Part shown: positions 1 to 6,808 of the stretch, piece after piece | Layout of the letters: the number at the start of each line of letters is the position of its first letter | Numbering within the stretch: position 1 is the stretch's first letter | Assembly: GCF_036860675.1 (NCBI RefSeq) | Contig: NZ_JAYKGK010000006.1 | Span: 1 to 64,000 of the forward strand | DNA: 64,000 bases | Direction of reading: 5' to 3' | Source of the DNA: Rosettibacter primus | GTDB lineage: Bacteria; Bacteroidota; Ignavibacteria; Ignavibacteriales; Melioribacteraceae | Position numbers and translations under genes: made by a program | Notes under the pieces: model-generated | Database searches by the model: none | Told to the model about the DNA's origin: nothing | Seen by the model: the letters and a program-made list of their open reading frames with translations, nothing else

Positions 1-77
1 GCCCACACTAACTTACTCCCCGCTGGCTCTTTCCCCTTTTGCCAGTACGATGGTAACTCCTGTTCAAAACTGCCTAT
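1..77. repeat. Direct repeat, left copy (module start of the secreted protein)
   Basis: This 77-bp stretch is repeated at 1072-1148 with two mismatches. The offset is 1071 bp, exactly 357 codons, so both copies are read in the same frame and encode the same module start. The left copy may continue beyond the window. Confidence 0.9.
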
Positions 78-1250
78 CTCACTTATTGTCGGTATATCAA
101 GTTTTTCTACTGTCAAATAATCACAATATACTGTGCCTTTGAATCTTCCAAGTGGATGTAATCTTACCGATAATGATTTGGCTCCGGCTTGTACCGGTAT
201 GTCTACATAAAATGGCATCCAGTCAAATGATGTGACCGCAGGAAATTTTATCGGTATATCTCTCGACCAGAATTCTCCCCACCCTTCATTATTTCCATAT
301 GTGTTGTGGAATATCGGTGTAATTGCAAAACATGCCTGATCACCTACATCTGCTACATTCTGCGGGTCTAAGTCTTTCCCTTTTATCCATACTGTTATTC
401 TTATTACATCTCCTTCTTTTATTTCATTGCCTATCAAATATCTTCTTGTCCCCACAAATCCATCATGTGTCCCAGGTAAATTCTCAAACTTTAAACTGTA
501 TCTTCCATGATATGCTTCTTCATCTGTTATCTTTGTGTTCTCGTATCCATCACTTAATTTACCATCATTGCCTCCTGTAGGTGGTAACCAATAAAACCAT
601 CCTGTCGGCACTCCTACTTGTGTGTTCCAATCCTGCCCTGCCCAGGCTCCCCCTCTACCATAAAACATGAAATCATCTGCCCATACCGTCCCAGTTGCAT
701 TCTTACCTCCTACAAATCTTATTATCGTTGTGTATGAATCCTCTGGCAATATTACACTCCCTACTTCATTCGTGTCGGCTATCCATCCACTGCTGCTTGA
801 CTTACTCTGGTCTATTGGCAGCTTTATCTCTCCTATCATATTCCCACTCTTTCCATAAAAACTATAACTTATATACCATCTCTCATCTTCATTGGCGGGA
901 TTTACATTAACCCCTTCTGTCCTTACATATGCTCCTAAGAATATATCTACATCTTTGCTGTGTGTTGGTGACCATAAATCGCACATGTTCTCACTTTCCC
1001 AATATGCTTCTTCTCCCTTTCCTGTCTTCTCTATCTTCAAACTCCTTCCCATCGACCTCCACTGGTCTGTTGCCCACACTAACTTACTCCCCGCTGGCTC
1101 TTTCCCCTTTTGCCAGTACGATGGTAGCTCCTGTTCAAAACTTCCTATTAAATTAATACCTGACTGAGCATTTATAACATTTAGCATCATCAGGCTTATT
1201 ATGGCTACCATAAAGAGTGACCACTTATTTTTAAGTATTTGATTACTCAT
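1..1250 (-). CDS. Secreted modular protein with about 357-residue repeats (3' part beyond the left edge)
   Basis: The frame is open without a stop from an ATG at 1250 to the window edge (416 complete codons seen), preceded by a strong GGAGG at 1253-1257. Residues 1-29 form a signal peptide (basic start, hydrophobic core, end at INAQ). The mature part is rich in Trp, Gly and Asp, with motifs such as SFEQELPSYWQKG and TVWADDF, typical of jelly-roll carbohydrate-binding-like modules. The SFEQELPSYW module start recurs after 357 residues, so the protein is a tandem array. It lies 14 bp after the dehydrogenase gene and probably shares its LacI-controlled transcript. Isoleucine is ATA in 28 of 30 codons, unlike neighbours. 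The C-terminus is not seen; a type IX sorting tail is expected by analogy only. Substrate unknown. Confidence 0.8.
   Translation of the reverse strand, partial: MSNQILKNKWSLFMVAIISLMMLNVINAQSGINLIGSFEQELPSYWQKGKEPAGSKLVWATDQWRSMGRSLKIEKTGKGEEAYWESENMCDLWSPTHSKDVDIFLGAYVRTEGVNVNPANEDERWYISYSFYGKSGNMIGEIKLPIDQSKSSSSGWIADTNEVGSVILPEDSYTTIIRFVGGKNATGTVWADDFMFYGRGGAWAGQDWNTQVGVPTGWFYWLPPTGGNDGKLSDGYENTKITDEEAYHGRYSLKFENLPGTHDGFVGTRRYLIGNEIKEGDVIRITVWIKGKDLDPQNVADVGDQACFAITPIFHNTYGNNEGWGEFWSRDIPIKFPAVTSFDWMPFYVDIPVQAGAKSLSVRLHPLGRFKGTVYCDYLTVEKLDIPTISEIGSFEQELPSYWQKGKEPAGSKLVW
1072..1148. repeat. Direct repeat, right copy (module start of the secreted protein)
   Basis: Second copy of the 77-bp repeat at 1-77, with 75 of 77 positions identical. 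It encodes the first module start just after the signal peptide. Confidence 0.9.
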
Positions 1251-1264
1251 TGTGCCTCCAATGT

Positions 1265-2272
1265 TTAATTATGAAATTGATATTTTAATGTATCTGTAAT
1301 TACGTTTGAATAAAAAATTTGAGTTAATGTATCGAAGTTGATTTTTTTAATGGGGAAATAATCAACATTGATTTTTTTATTATTTAACAAATCAACTGCA
1401 CGGGCAAATGTAAACGGATTTAAAAATGAAGTGTGAATTGAAAGTTCATAAAGAAATGCTTTATGCAAATCAATATTAATTTTTGAATTAATTGGAGGAA
1501 CACCAAATAGAATAATTTTACTCCCACGTTTTACTAAATTCATACATAAAGACACAGCTTCTATTCGTCCGACACATTCAATTACACAATCAGCTCCGCC
1601 GCTTGTTACATCTTGAATAGTATCTATCAGATTTTTTTCATCGGGCGAAAAAACAAAATCAGCACCTAACTTATAAGCTAACTTTTGCTTAAATTCTATT
1701 GGTTCAATTAAATATATTTTTGAAGCTCCTTTTAAGCGTGCTAATTGTAACATTAATAATCCTATAGTACCACCACCCAGAATTACAACGGATTCACCTG
1801 TTTTAATTTCTGCTTTATCAATTCCTCTTAAGCAACATGATAATGGTTCAGAAAATGAAGCGACGTCGAGAGGGACATCTGATGAAATTTTATAAACTTG
1901 AGAAACAGGAGCAATAACATACTCAGCAAAACCTCCATCTAAAGTTACACCAAGAGCTTTGTGATTCTCACAAAAATTGATTTTGCCATTTCTACAATAA
2001 GAACATTTTCCACAAAATATATTTGGGTCTACAACTACTTTGTCGCCGATTTCAAATTCCAAATGATTATTATTGTCGGCAATAATACCACTAAACTCAT
2101 GTCCTAATATTGTATTTGACTTCGCAAAAGAGTCTCCTTTAAATATATGAAAATCAGTTCCGCATACTCCGCAGGAATGAATTTTAATTATCAATTCATC
2201 TGAATTAGGTTTTCGTAAGTCTTTATTTACAATATCTACCTTGAATGGTTCTATAAAAATTAATGCTTTCAT
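1265..2272 (-). CDS. Zinc-dependent alcohol/polyol dehydrogenase (MDR superfamily)
   Basis: 335 residues, normal for medium-chain sorbitol/threonine-type dehydrogenases that oxidise a hydroxyl to a ketone with NAD(P). The catalytic zinc site is visible as CGVCGTDFH near residue 37 and GHEFSG near 58; the structural zinc loop is CGKCSYCRNGKINFC near 87-101. A Rossmann glycine motif VILGGGTIGLL follows near 163. The ATG at 2272 overlaps the stop of the LacI gene by four bases (ATGA), so the two are translationally coupled. The paired regulator suggests an inducible sugar or polyol pathway, but the substrate cannot be read from the sequence. Confidence 0.88.
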   Translation of the reverse strand: MKALIFIEPFKVDIVNKDLRKPNSDELIIKIHSCGVCGTDFHIFKGDSFAKSNTILGHEFSGIIADNNNHLEFEIGDKVVVDPNIFCGKCSYCRNGKINFCENHKALGVTLDGGFAEYVIAPVSQVYKISSDVPLDVASFSEPLSCCLRGIDKAEIKTGESVVILGGGTIGLLMLQLARLKGASKIYLIEPIEFKQKLAYKLGADFVFSPDEKNLIDTIQDVTSGGADCVIECVGRIEAVSLCMNLVKRGSKIILFGVPPINSKINIDLHKAFLYELSIHTSFLNPFTFARAVDLLNNKKINVDYFPIKKINFDTLTQIFYSNVITDTLKYQFHN

Positions 2273-3294
2273 AAATTAATTTGTTTTGTAGAATTTCTAA
2301 TTATTAACTCAACTGGGACTAAAATTTTTTTTGTTTGCAGTTTTTCTTTCTCATTCAAAATATTGACCATTAAATTCATTGCTTCTATACCCAGTTCGAT
2401 TTTTGGGACTCTGATTGTAGTTAACTGTGGAGACAAAGATACATCTGCTTCGACATCATCAAAACCAACGATTGAAATATCATCAGGGATTCTGATATTA
2501 TTTTCAGAACAATACTGCATAATGCCCATTGCCATAGCATCATTACAGGCAAATATTGCAGTAATATTTTTATTAGAAGTCAATAAACGTTTAGCTGCAT
2601 TATAACCATTGGAGCGTGCGGGATAATCTTCATCAGCAATTATATTTTTTTGATTAACAGGAATGCCTGATGATTCAAGAGCTTGTTTATAACCAATTAA
2701 TCTATCAGTAATACTTGGATGTGTAATATCGCCACCTATAAAAGCAATCTCTCTATGGCCAAGTTCTATAAGGTGTTTTGTAGCTAAATATCCACCTTTA
2801 ATATTATCAATCAATACAACATTATATTCACCATTAGGGGGATAAAAATCTACAAAGACAATTGGAATTTTATATTTATATAATTGCGATAAAAAAGTAA
2901 GAGGAACTTTTCCTGCTATAATTACGCCATCAACATTTTTCTCAAGAATAAATCGAGGCATTTGGTCATTTTCATCGAAGTCTCTTTTAATAGTTGCTAA
3001 CAGAACATAATAGTCGTTCCCTCTTGTGACAAATTCAGTACCTAAAAATATTCTTGTATAGAAGGGTTCTGTTCTTAAGAAATGGTCTTCGGTTAAAACA
3101 AAACCAATATTTCCTGTAGTTTTTGTTACTAAACCTTTGGCAGATCGCGATGGATGATAGTTTAACTCTTTTATTGCCTTCAGTACTTTATTACGAGTAA
3201 CATTTGAGATTCTTTTATTGTTATGAAGTACTAATGATACCGTAGCAATTGAAACACCAGCCTTCTTTGCTACATCTTTTATAGTTACGCGCAT
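2269..3294 (-). CDS. LacI-family transcriptional regulator
   Basis: 341 residues. The N-terminus has the LacI helix-turn-helix and hinge helix (TIKDVAKKAGVSIATVS, then HPSRSAKGL), followed by a periplasmic-binding-protein-like effector domain (IAFIGGDITHPSITDR, FACNDAMAMG, SIVGFDD). Family members bind palindromic operators with a central CG and respond to a sugar-like ligand. Two such sites flank its promoter (3300-3312, 3500-3514), so it probably represses itself together with the coupled dehydrogenase and the secreted modular protein. The ATG at 3294 has no obvious Shine-Dalgarno sequence. The ligand is unknown. Confidence 0.92.
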   Translation of the reverse strand: MRVTIKDVAKKAGVSIATVSLVLHNNKRISNVTRNKVLKAIKELNYHPSRSAKGLVTKTTGNIGFVLTEDHFLRTEPFYTRIFLGTEFVTRGNDYYVLLATIKRDFDENDQMPRFILEKNVDGVIIAGKVPLTFLSQLYKYKIPIVFVDFYPPNGEYNVVLIDNIKGGYLATKHLIELGHREIAFIGGDITHPSITDRLIGYKQALESSGIPVNQKNIIADEDYPARSNGYNAAKRLLTSNKNITAIFACNDAMAMGIMQYCSENNIRIPDDISIVGFDDVEADVSLSPQLTTIRVPKIELGIEAMNLMVNILNEKEKLQTKKILVPVELIIRNSTKQINL

Positions 3295-3299
3295 ATATA

Positions 3300-3312
3300 G
3301 TTAAACGTTTTA
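3300..3312. promoter_or_regulatory. LacI-type operator O1
   Basis: GTTAAACGTTTTA holds the AAACGTTT palindrome with the central CG typical of LacI-family operators. It sits 6 bp upstream of the lacI start codon and at about +1 to +10 of the promoter at 3317-3345, a position where bound repressor blocks initiation. The same 13-mer recurs at 3500-3512. Confidence 0.7.
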
Positions 3313-3316
3313 CTTA

Positions 3317-3345
3317 AAATTAGTTTATCAGATTTTTATTGTCAA
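3317..3345 (-). promoter_or_regulatory. Putative sigma-70 promoter of the lacI-dehydrogenase unit
   Basis: On the minus strand a perfect TTGACA (-35) at 3345-3340 is followed after 17 bp by TAATTT at 3322-3317, a weak -10. The predicted start near 3310 falls within operator O1. The -10 matches the consensus only partly, so the assignment rests mainly on the -35 box and the operator position. Confidence 0.5.
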
Positions 3346-3921
3346 GTACTTTTAAGAATTTTTTTCTCAAAGTAGCAGTTAAATCAATAAAAATATAATT
3401 ATTCGTTATTTTTCAATAAAATCCCAATTAATTTTTCAATATTACGGCAGATTTTATTGATAAACTTTAACTTTGATACAAAAATAGGATAAAAAGAAGT
3501 TAAACGTTTTAACAATTATTTGAATTTCTATTGAATTGATGAACTTTTTCATTGATTCCCAATTTTAGCTAAATCTAAAAGAAACTATGAGGCTGGATCA
3601 AGATGTAGTTAATAAAATTTTTTTCAAGTTCTTTTTTGAACATACCTTAAATAAAATAATGATAAACTTCATTGAATACTTCTCCTAATAATTCCAAAAT
3701 TATTTGATAATGATAATATGATTCTATTAAAGTATTTCTATTACTTTTCTACAATTTACTTTACTATTCAACAAACAAAGAAGAAATCAAGTTAGAAAAT
3801 TTTCACAAGAAATCTAAACTTGCAATTCACCAGGCAAAAAGGAAAATGGGAATGATTGGGTTTTGGTATTAGACTGCTTATGAAATGATTTTATTGATTT
3901 ATGATAATAAAATTTTTTTAC
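3346..3921. other. Long intergenic region holding operator O2
   Basis: No gene is supported in this AT-rich stretch between the LacI promoter and the LamG gene's 3' end. It contains the second operator (3500-3514). A short stop-free stretch around 3721-3870 has mildly protein-like composition but no start codon and no recognisable family. No transposase, tRNA or clear terminator was seen. Confidence 0.5.
3500..3514. promoter_or_regulatory. LacI-type operator O2 (upstream)
   Basis: GTTAAACGTTTTAAC is a 15-bp palindrome with one mismatched pair around a central CG. It shares 13 bp with O1 and lies exactly 200 bp upstream of it, close to 19 helical turns, so the two sites could be bridged by one tetrameric repressor. 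Confidence 0.65.
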
Positions 3922-4644
3922 TTAATTCTGCTTGTTGGGATAATCGAATTTTTCTGGTGTGAGTGCTTGATTTGTAAACTTTACCATTTTAATTATTCCC
4001 TTAAACCACGACTTCATATTTTGTCTTACTCCCAGAGAAATTTTTCCCTCTTCTCCAATCGGGAAATAATTTACTTTGCCTCTCAATTCTTCTTTACCAT
4101 TAACATAGTGTTTCATTAATCCATTATGATAAACTAATGCAACATGATACCATTCCCCCAGTGGATGTGAAATTGTCGTATCTAACAAAGTACAACGTGA
4201 AGTATCTGATTTAATAAAAGTATCAAGCGACCATCTTTTGTTTTTAAGTAATCTCAATTCTATCAAGACCCTTTTATTATCATCTTCGTTTTTAATGTGT
4301 AAAAATCTTTGCTCATAGTTATCAGGATTTTTAGAAGAATCAGGTTTAAAAATTATTTCAACCGTAAAGCATGAATAATTTGAAAGCGGATTATAATTAA
4401 TTAGTAAACCATCATTAATTCCATCGAAATATAATGCTTTACCAAACGTGGTATTAATTATAGATGGCCTATCAGTAAGAAATGTTGTATTAAATCCTCC
4501 AACTTTATATGGATTATCAAGATGCCAGATTGTTACTATAGTATCATTTTCATTTACATAATTTGATTGTGGATAAATTAATGAAGATATAAAATAAAAT
4601 ATCTTACAACAAATTATAATTTTTCGCAAAAGGACTGAACTCAT
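3922..4644 (-). CDS. Secreted LamG-domain (concanavalin A-like) protein
   Basis: 240 residues. An N-terminal hydrophobic stretch ending near YPQS is a signal peptide. The rest is one LamG/pentraxin-like beta-sandwich: GKALYFDGINDGL near 68-80, FTVEIIFKPD, GEWYHVALVYHNG near 170 and YVNGKEELRG. Such domains bind sugars or proteins and often accompany catalytic modules, but no enzyme domain and no sorting tail are present here. It starts 9 bp after the dnaX stop on the same strand, so it may be the last gene of the lon-msr-dnaX unit. Its ligand is unknown. Confidence 0.8.
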   Translation of the reverse strand: MSSVLLRKIIICCKIFYFISSLIYPQSNYVNENDTIVTIWHLDNPYKVGGFNTTFLTDRPSIINTTFGKALYFDGINDGLLINYNPLSNYSCFTVEIIFKPDSSKNPDNYEQRFLHIKNEDDNKRVLIELRLLKNKRWSLDTFIKSDTSRCTLLDTTISHPLGEWYHVALVYHNGLMKHYVNGKEELRGKVNYFPIGEEGKISLGVRQNMKSWFKGIIKMVKFTNQALTPEKFDYPNKQN

Positions 4645-4653
4645 TTAGAAATA

Positions 4654-6276
4654 TTACTTTTTAATTTCTTTCCCGCCTAGTTTTGTAATTACTGCTTTTA
4701 TTAGAGGATTTTCTTCTTCTGCAACTGATTTTTCTGACACTTTCTTTATCTGTATACTTTTATCTGCAAAATCAAATTCTATTTTTTTGCCAAAAATTTC
4801 TTTGGTCTTTTTATCAAGATAACTTTTGTTATCACAAATCATGTCCCAGTCTTCAGGTTTTTCAACTTCTACTTTCAATTTGTTATTAACAAAATCGATT
4901 GGATTTGTATTTAACAATACAGAACCAAAAAATAATTTTTCATTTTTAACCTGTTCAACAAATTCCTGCCACTTAGCTATTATGTTATTAAAATCTTCAG
5001 AATCATTTGCAGTTGGTGGGACAAAGGATTTGACTTCCGGTATTTTAATTTCTTCTTTTGTAGCAGGTCTTACATTCGAAATCTCTTTTTTAAATGATTG
5101 AGAACTACCTGCATATGAAATATTTTTTTCTTTCATGTTTTGTGAGCTATCACTGCCAATTTTCGAAATCAATTCTGAAATCAGTGCTGATTTTTCTAAC
5201 CCAATTAATTGACATAGTGCAATTTCAATTTTCAATTTTGGATTTGAAGAAGATTTTATTTCATATTGAGTTTTATTTATGAATGTTAAAATCCTCAACA
5301 AATCACTTTCAGTAAATTTATCCGAATAAGACAAATATTTTTCTTTGTAAATTTCTGCACTTTCAACTAAATGAGTATCTTTTCTAATAACAACAGTTAA
5401 GATATTTCTAAAATGTTCATTTAGCCCGTTCAAAAAGTCAACATAGTTCCAGCCGTTATCATAAATTTTTTGTGTTATATCAAAAGCATGTTTGAAATTT
5501 TTAGAAATAATTGCATCGGATATTTCAAAATAAATATCTTCATCAATTAAATTAAACATACGGGCAAGTATAGCTGAATCAACTTTATTACCACTGAATG
5601 AAATTGCTTGGTCAAAAAAACTTTGAGCATCTCTTAAAGCGCCATCTGCTTTTTTAGCAATAATTGTCAGAGCAGTATCATCAATTTCAATCCCTTCTGC
5701 TTGAGCAATATTTTTAAGAAGATTTTTTATTGTATTTAATTCTATTCTTCTAAAATCAAATCTCTGACATCTTGATATAATTGTTAAAGGAACTTTATGA
5801 ACATCAGTAGTAGCAAATATAAATAATGTATGTTCTGGTGGCTCTTCTAGAGTTTTCAAAAGTGCATTGAATGATTCTGTAGTTAGCATGTGAACTTCAT
5901 CTATAATATAAACTTTGTATTTGCCTTTAGTAGGAGCATACTTTACAGATTCTCTCAATGTTCTTATTTCTTCAATTCTTCTGTTTGATGCACCATCAAT
6001 TTCAATTATATCGAGTGTTTGAGAATTTAGAAAAGCTTTGCACATTTCGCATTCATTGCATGGTTCTCCATTCTGTGGATTTAGACAATTCAATACTTTA
6101 GCTAAAATTCTGGCTGTAGTTGTTTTACCAACTCCACGAGGTCCCGCAAATAAATATGCATGTGCAATTCTATTATTAATTATTGCATTTTTTAATGTAG
6201 TTGTGATATGTTCCTGACCAACTACTTCTTCAAATTTTTGTGGTCTCCATTTACGTGCAGTTACTAAATAATTCAT
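4654..6276 (-). CDS. dnaX: DNA polymerase III subunit gamma/tau
   Basis: 540 residues; the clamp-loader ATPase that opens the sliding clamp in replication. Visible are the RPQKF start, Walker A GPRGVGKTT at 45-53, the zinc-binding cysteines C64, C73, C76 and C79, Walker B DEVH at 126-129, the NALLKTLEEPP segment and the SRCQRFDF sensor region. The last 150 or so residues are Lys/Glu-rich and variable, as in tau. No programmed frameshift site was identified. The gene follows the methionine-sulfoxide reductase by 9 bp in the same direction. Confidence 0.96.
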   Translation of the reverse strand: MNYLVTARKWRPQKFEEVVGQEHITTTLKNAIINNRIAHAYLFAGPRGVGKTTTARILAKVLNCLNPQNGEPCNECEMCKAFLNSQTLDIIEIDGASNRRIEEIRTLRESVKYAPTKGKYKVYIIDEVHMLTTESFNALLKTLEEPPEHTLFIFATTDVHKVPLTIISRCQRFDFRRIELNTIKNLLKNIAQAEGIEIDDTALTIIAKKADGALRDAQSFFDQAISFSGNKVDSAILARMFNLIDEDIYFEISDAIISKNFKHAFDITQKIYDNGWNYVDFLNGLNEHFRNILTVVIRKDTHLVESAEIYKEKYLSYSDKFTESDLLRILTFINKTQYEIKSSSNPKLKIEIALCQLIGLEKSALISELISKIGSDSSQNMKEKNISYAGSSQSFKKEISNVRPATKEEIKIPEVKSFVPPTANDSEDFNNIIAKWQEFVEQVKNEKLFFGSVLLNTNPIDFVNNKLKVEVEKPEDWDMICDNKSYLDKKTKEIFGKKIEFDFADKSIQIKKVSEKSVAEEENPLIKAVITKLGGKEIKK

Positions 6277-6285
6277 ATTACTTTT

Positions 6286-6801
6286 CTAAGTTGTTATATT
6301 TTTAATTTTTTTGAAATCAATTTTATTAAATAATAATTCACAAAGTTTTTCTAAATAAATTTTATCAACTTCATTAAATGCTGAATAATTATAACTATCT
6401 AAATCAAGAACACCGTAAACTTCATCTTTATCTTTTAGGGGAATTACAATTTCAGATTTTGAATCAGCATCACACGCAATGTGACCGGGAAATTTATTTA
6501 CGTCTTCTACAATTATTGTTTCTTTTTTTGCTGCTGCAGTTCCACAAACTCCATTCCCTAATCGAATTTCTGTGCATGCAACTTTACCTTGGAACGGTCC
6601 TAAAATTAATTTATCATTTTTCAAAAAATAAAAACCTACCCAGCTAATTTTATCGAAAGATTCTTTTAATGCTGCTGTAAAATTTGATAAAGAAGAAATT
6701 ATCTCATCATTTTCAGAAATTAAATTATCAATTTGTGGAATTAAACTTTTATAAATTTCTTCATCAGATAAATTTTTATTTACTGTTAAAGATTCTGCCA
6801 T
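6286..6801 (-). CDS. msrC: Free methionine-(R)-sulfoxide reductase (GAF domain)
   Basis: 171 residues, a single GAF domain. The enzyme reduces free methionine-R-sulfoxide in the cytoplasm. The family's three cysteines are present at C76, C86 and C110, with the same spacing as in the E. coli enzyme. Typical strings are WVGFYFL, GNGVCGTAA and DADSKSEIVIP, and VLDLDS closes the pocket. It lies between lon and dnaX with gaps of 7 and 9 bp, in a run of housekeeping and protein-quality genes. The name fRMsr is also used for this family. Confidence 0.93.
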   Translation of the reverse strand: MAESLTVNKNLSDEEIYKSLIPQIDNLISENDEIISSLSNFTAALKESFDKISWVGFYFLKNDKLILGPFQGKVACTEIRLGNGVCGTAAAKKETIIVEDVNKFPGHIACDADSKSEIVIPLKDKDEVYGVLDLDSYNYSAFNEVDKIYLEKLCELLFNKIDFKKIKNITT

Positions 6802-6808
6802 CTTTCAG

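Noticed and set aside
323..1167. Short plus-strand open frames at the left end
   Set aside because: They lie opposite a continuous minus-strand frame with signal peptide, ribosome binding site and domain repeats; their peptides are low-complexity Leu/Ser/His.
3586..3870. Possible protein remnant in the LacI intergenic region
   Set aside because: About 45 codons open without a start codon and a separate 35-codon frame; no recognisable family, so not called a pseudogene.
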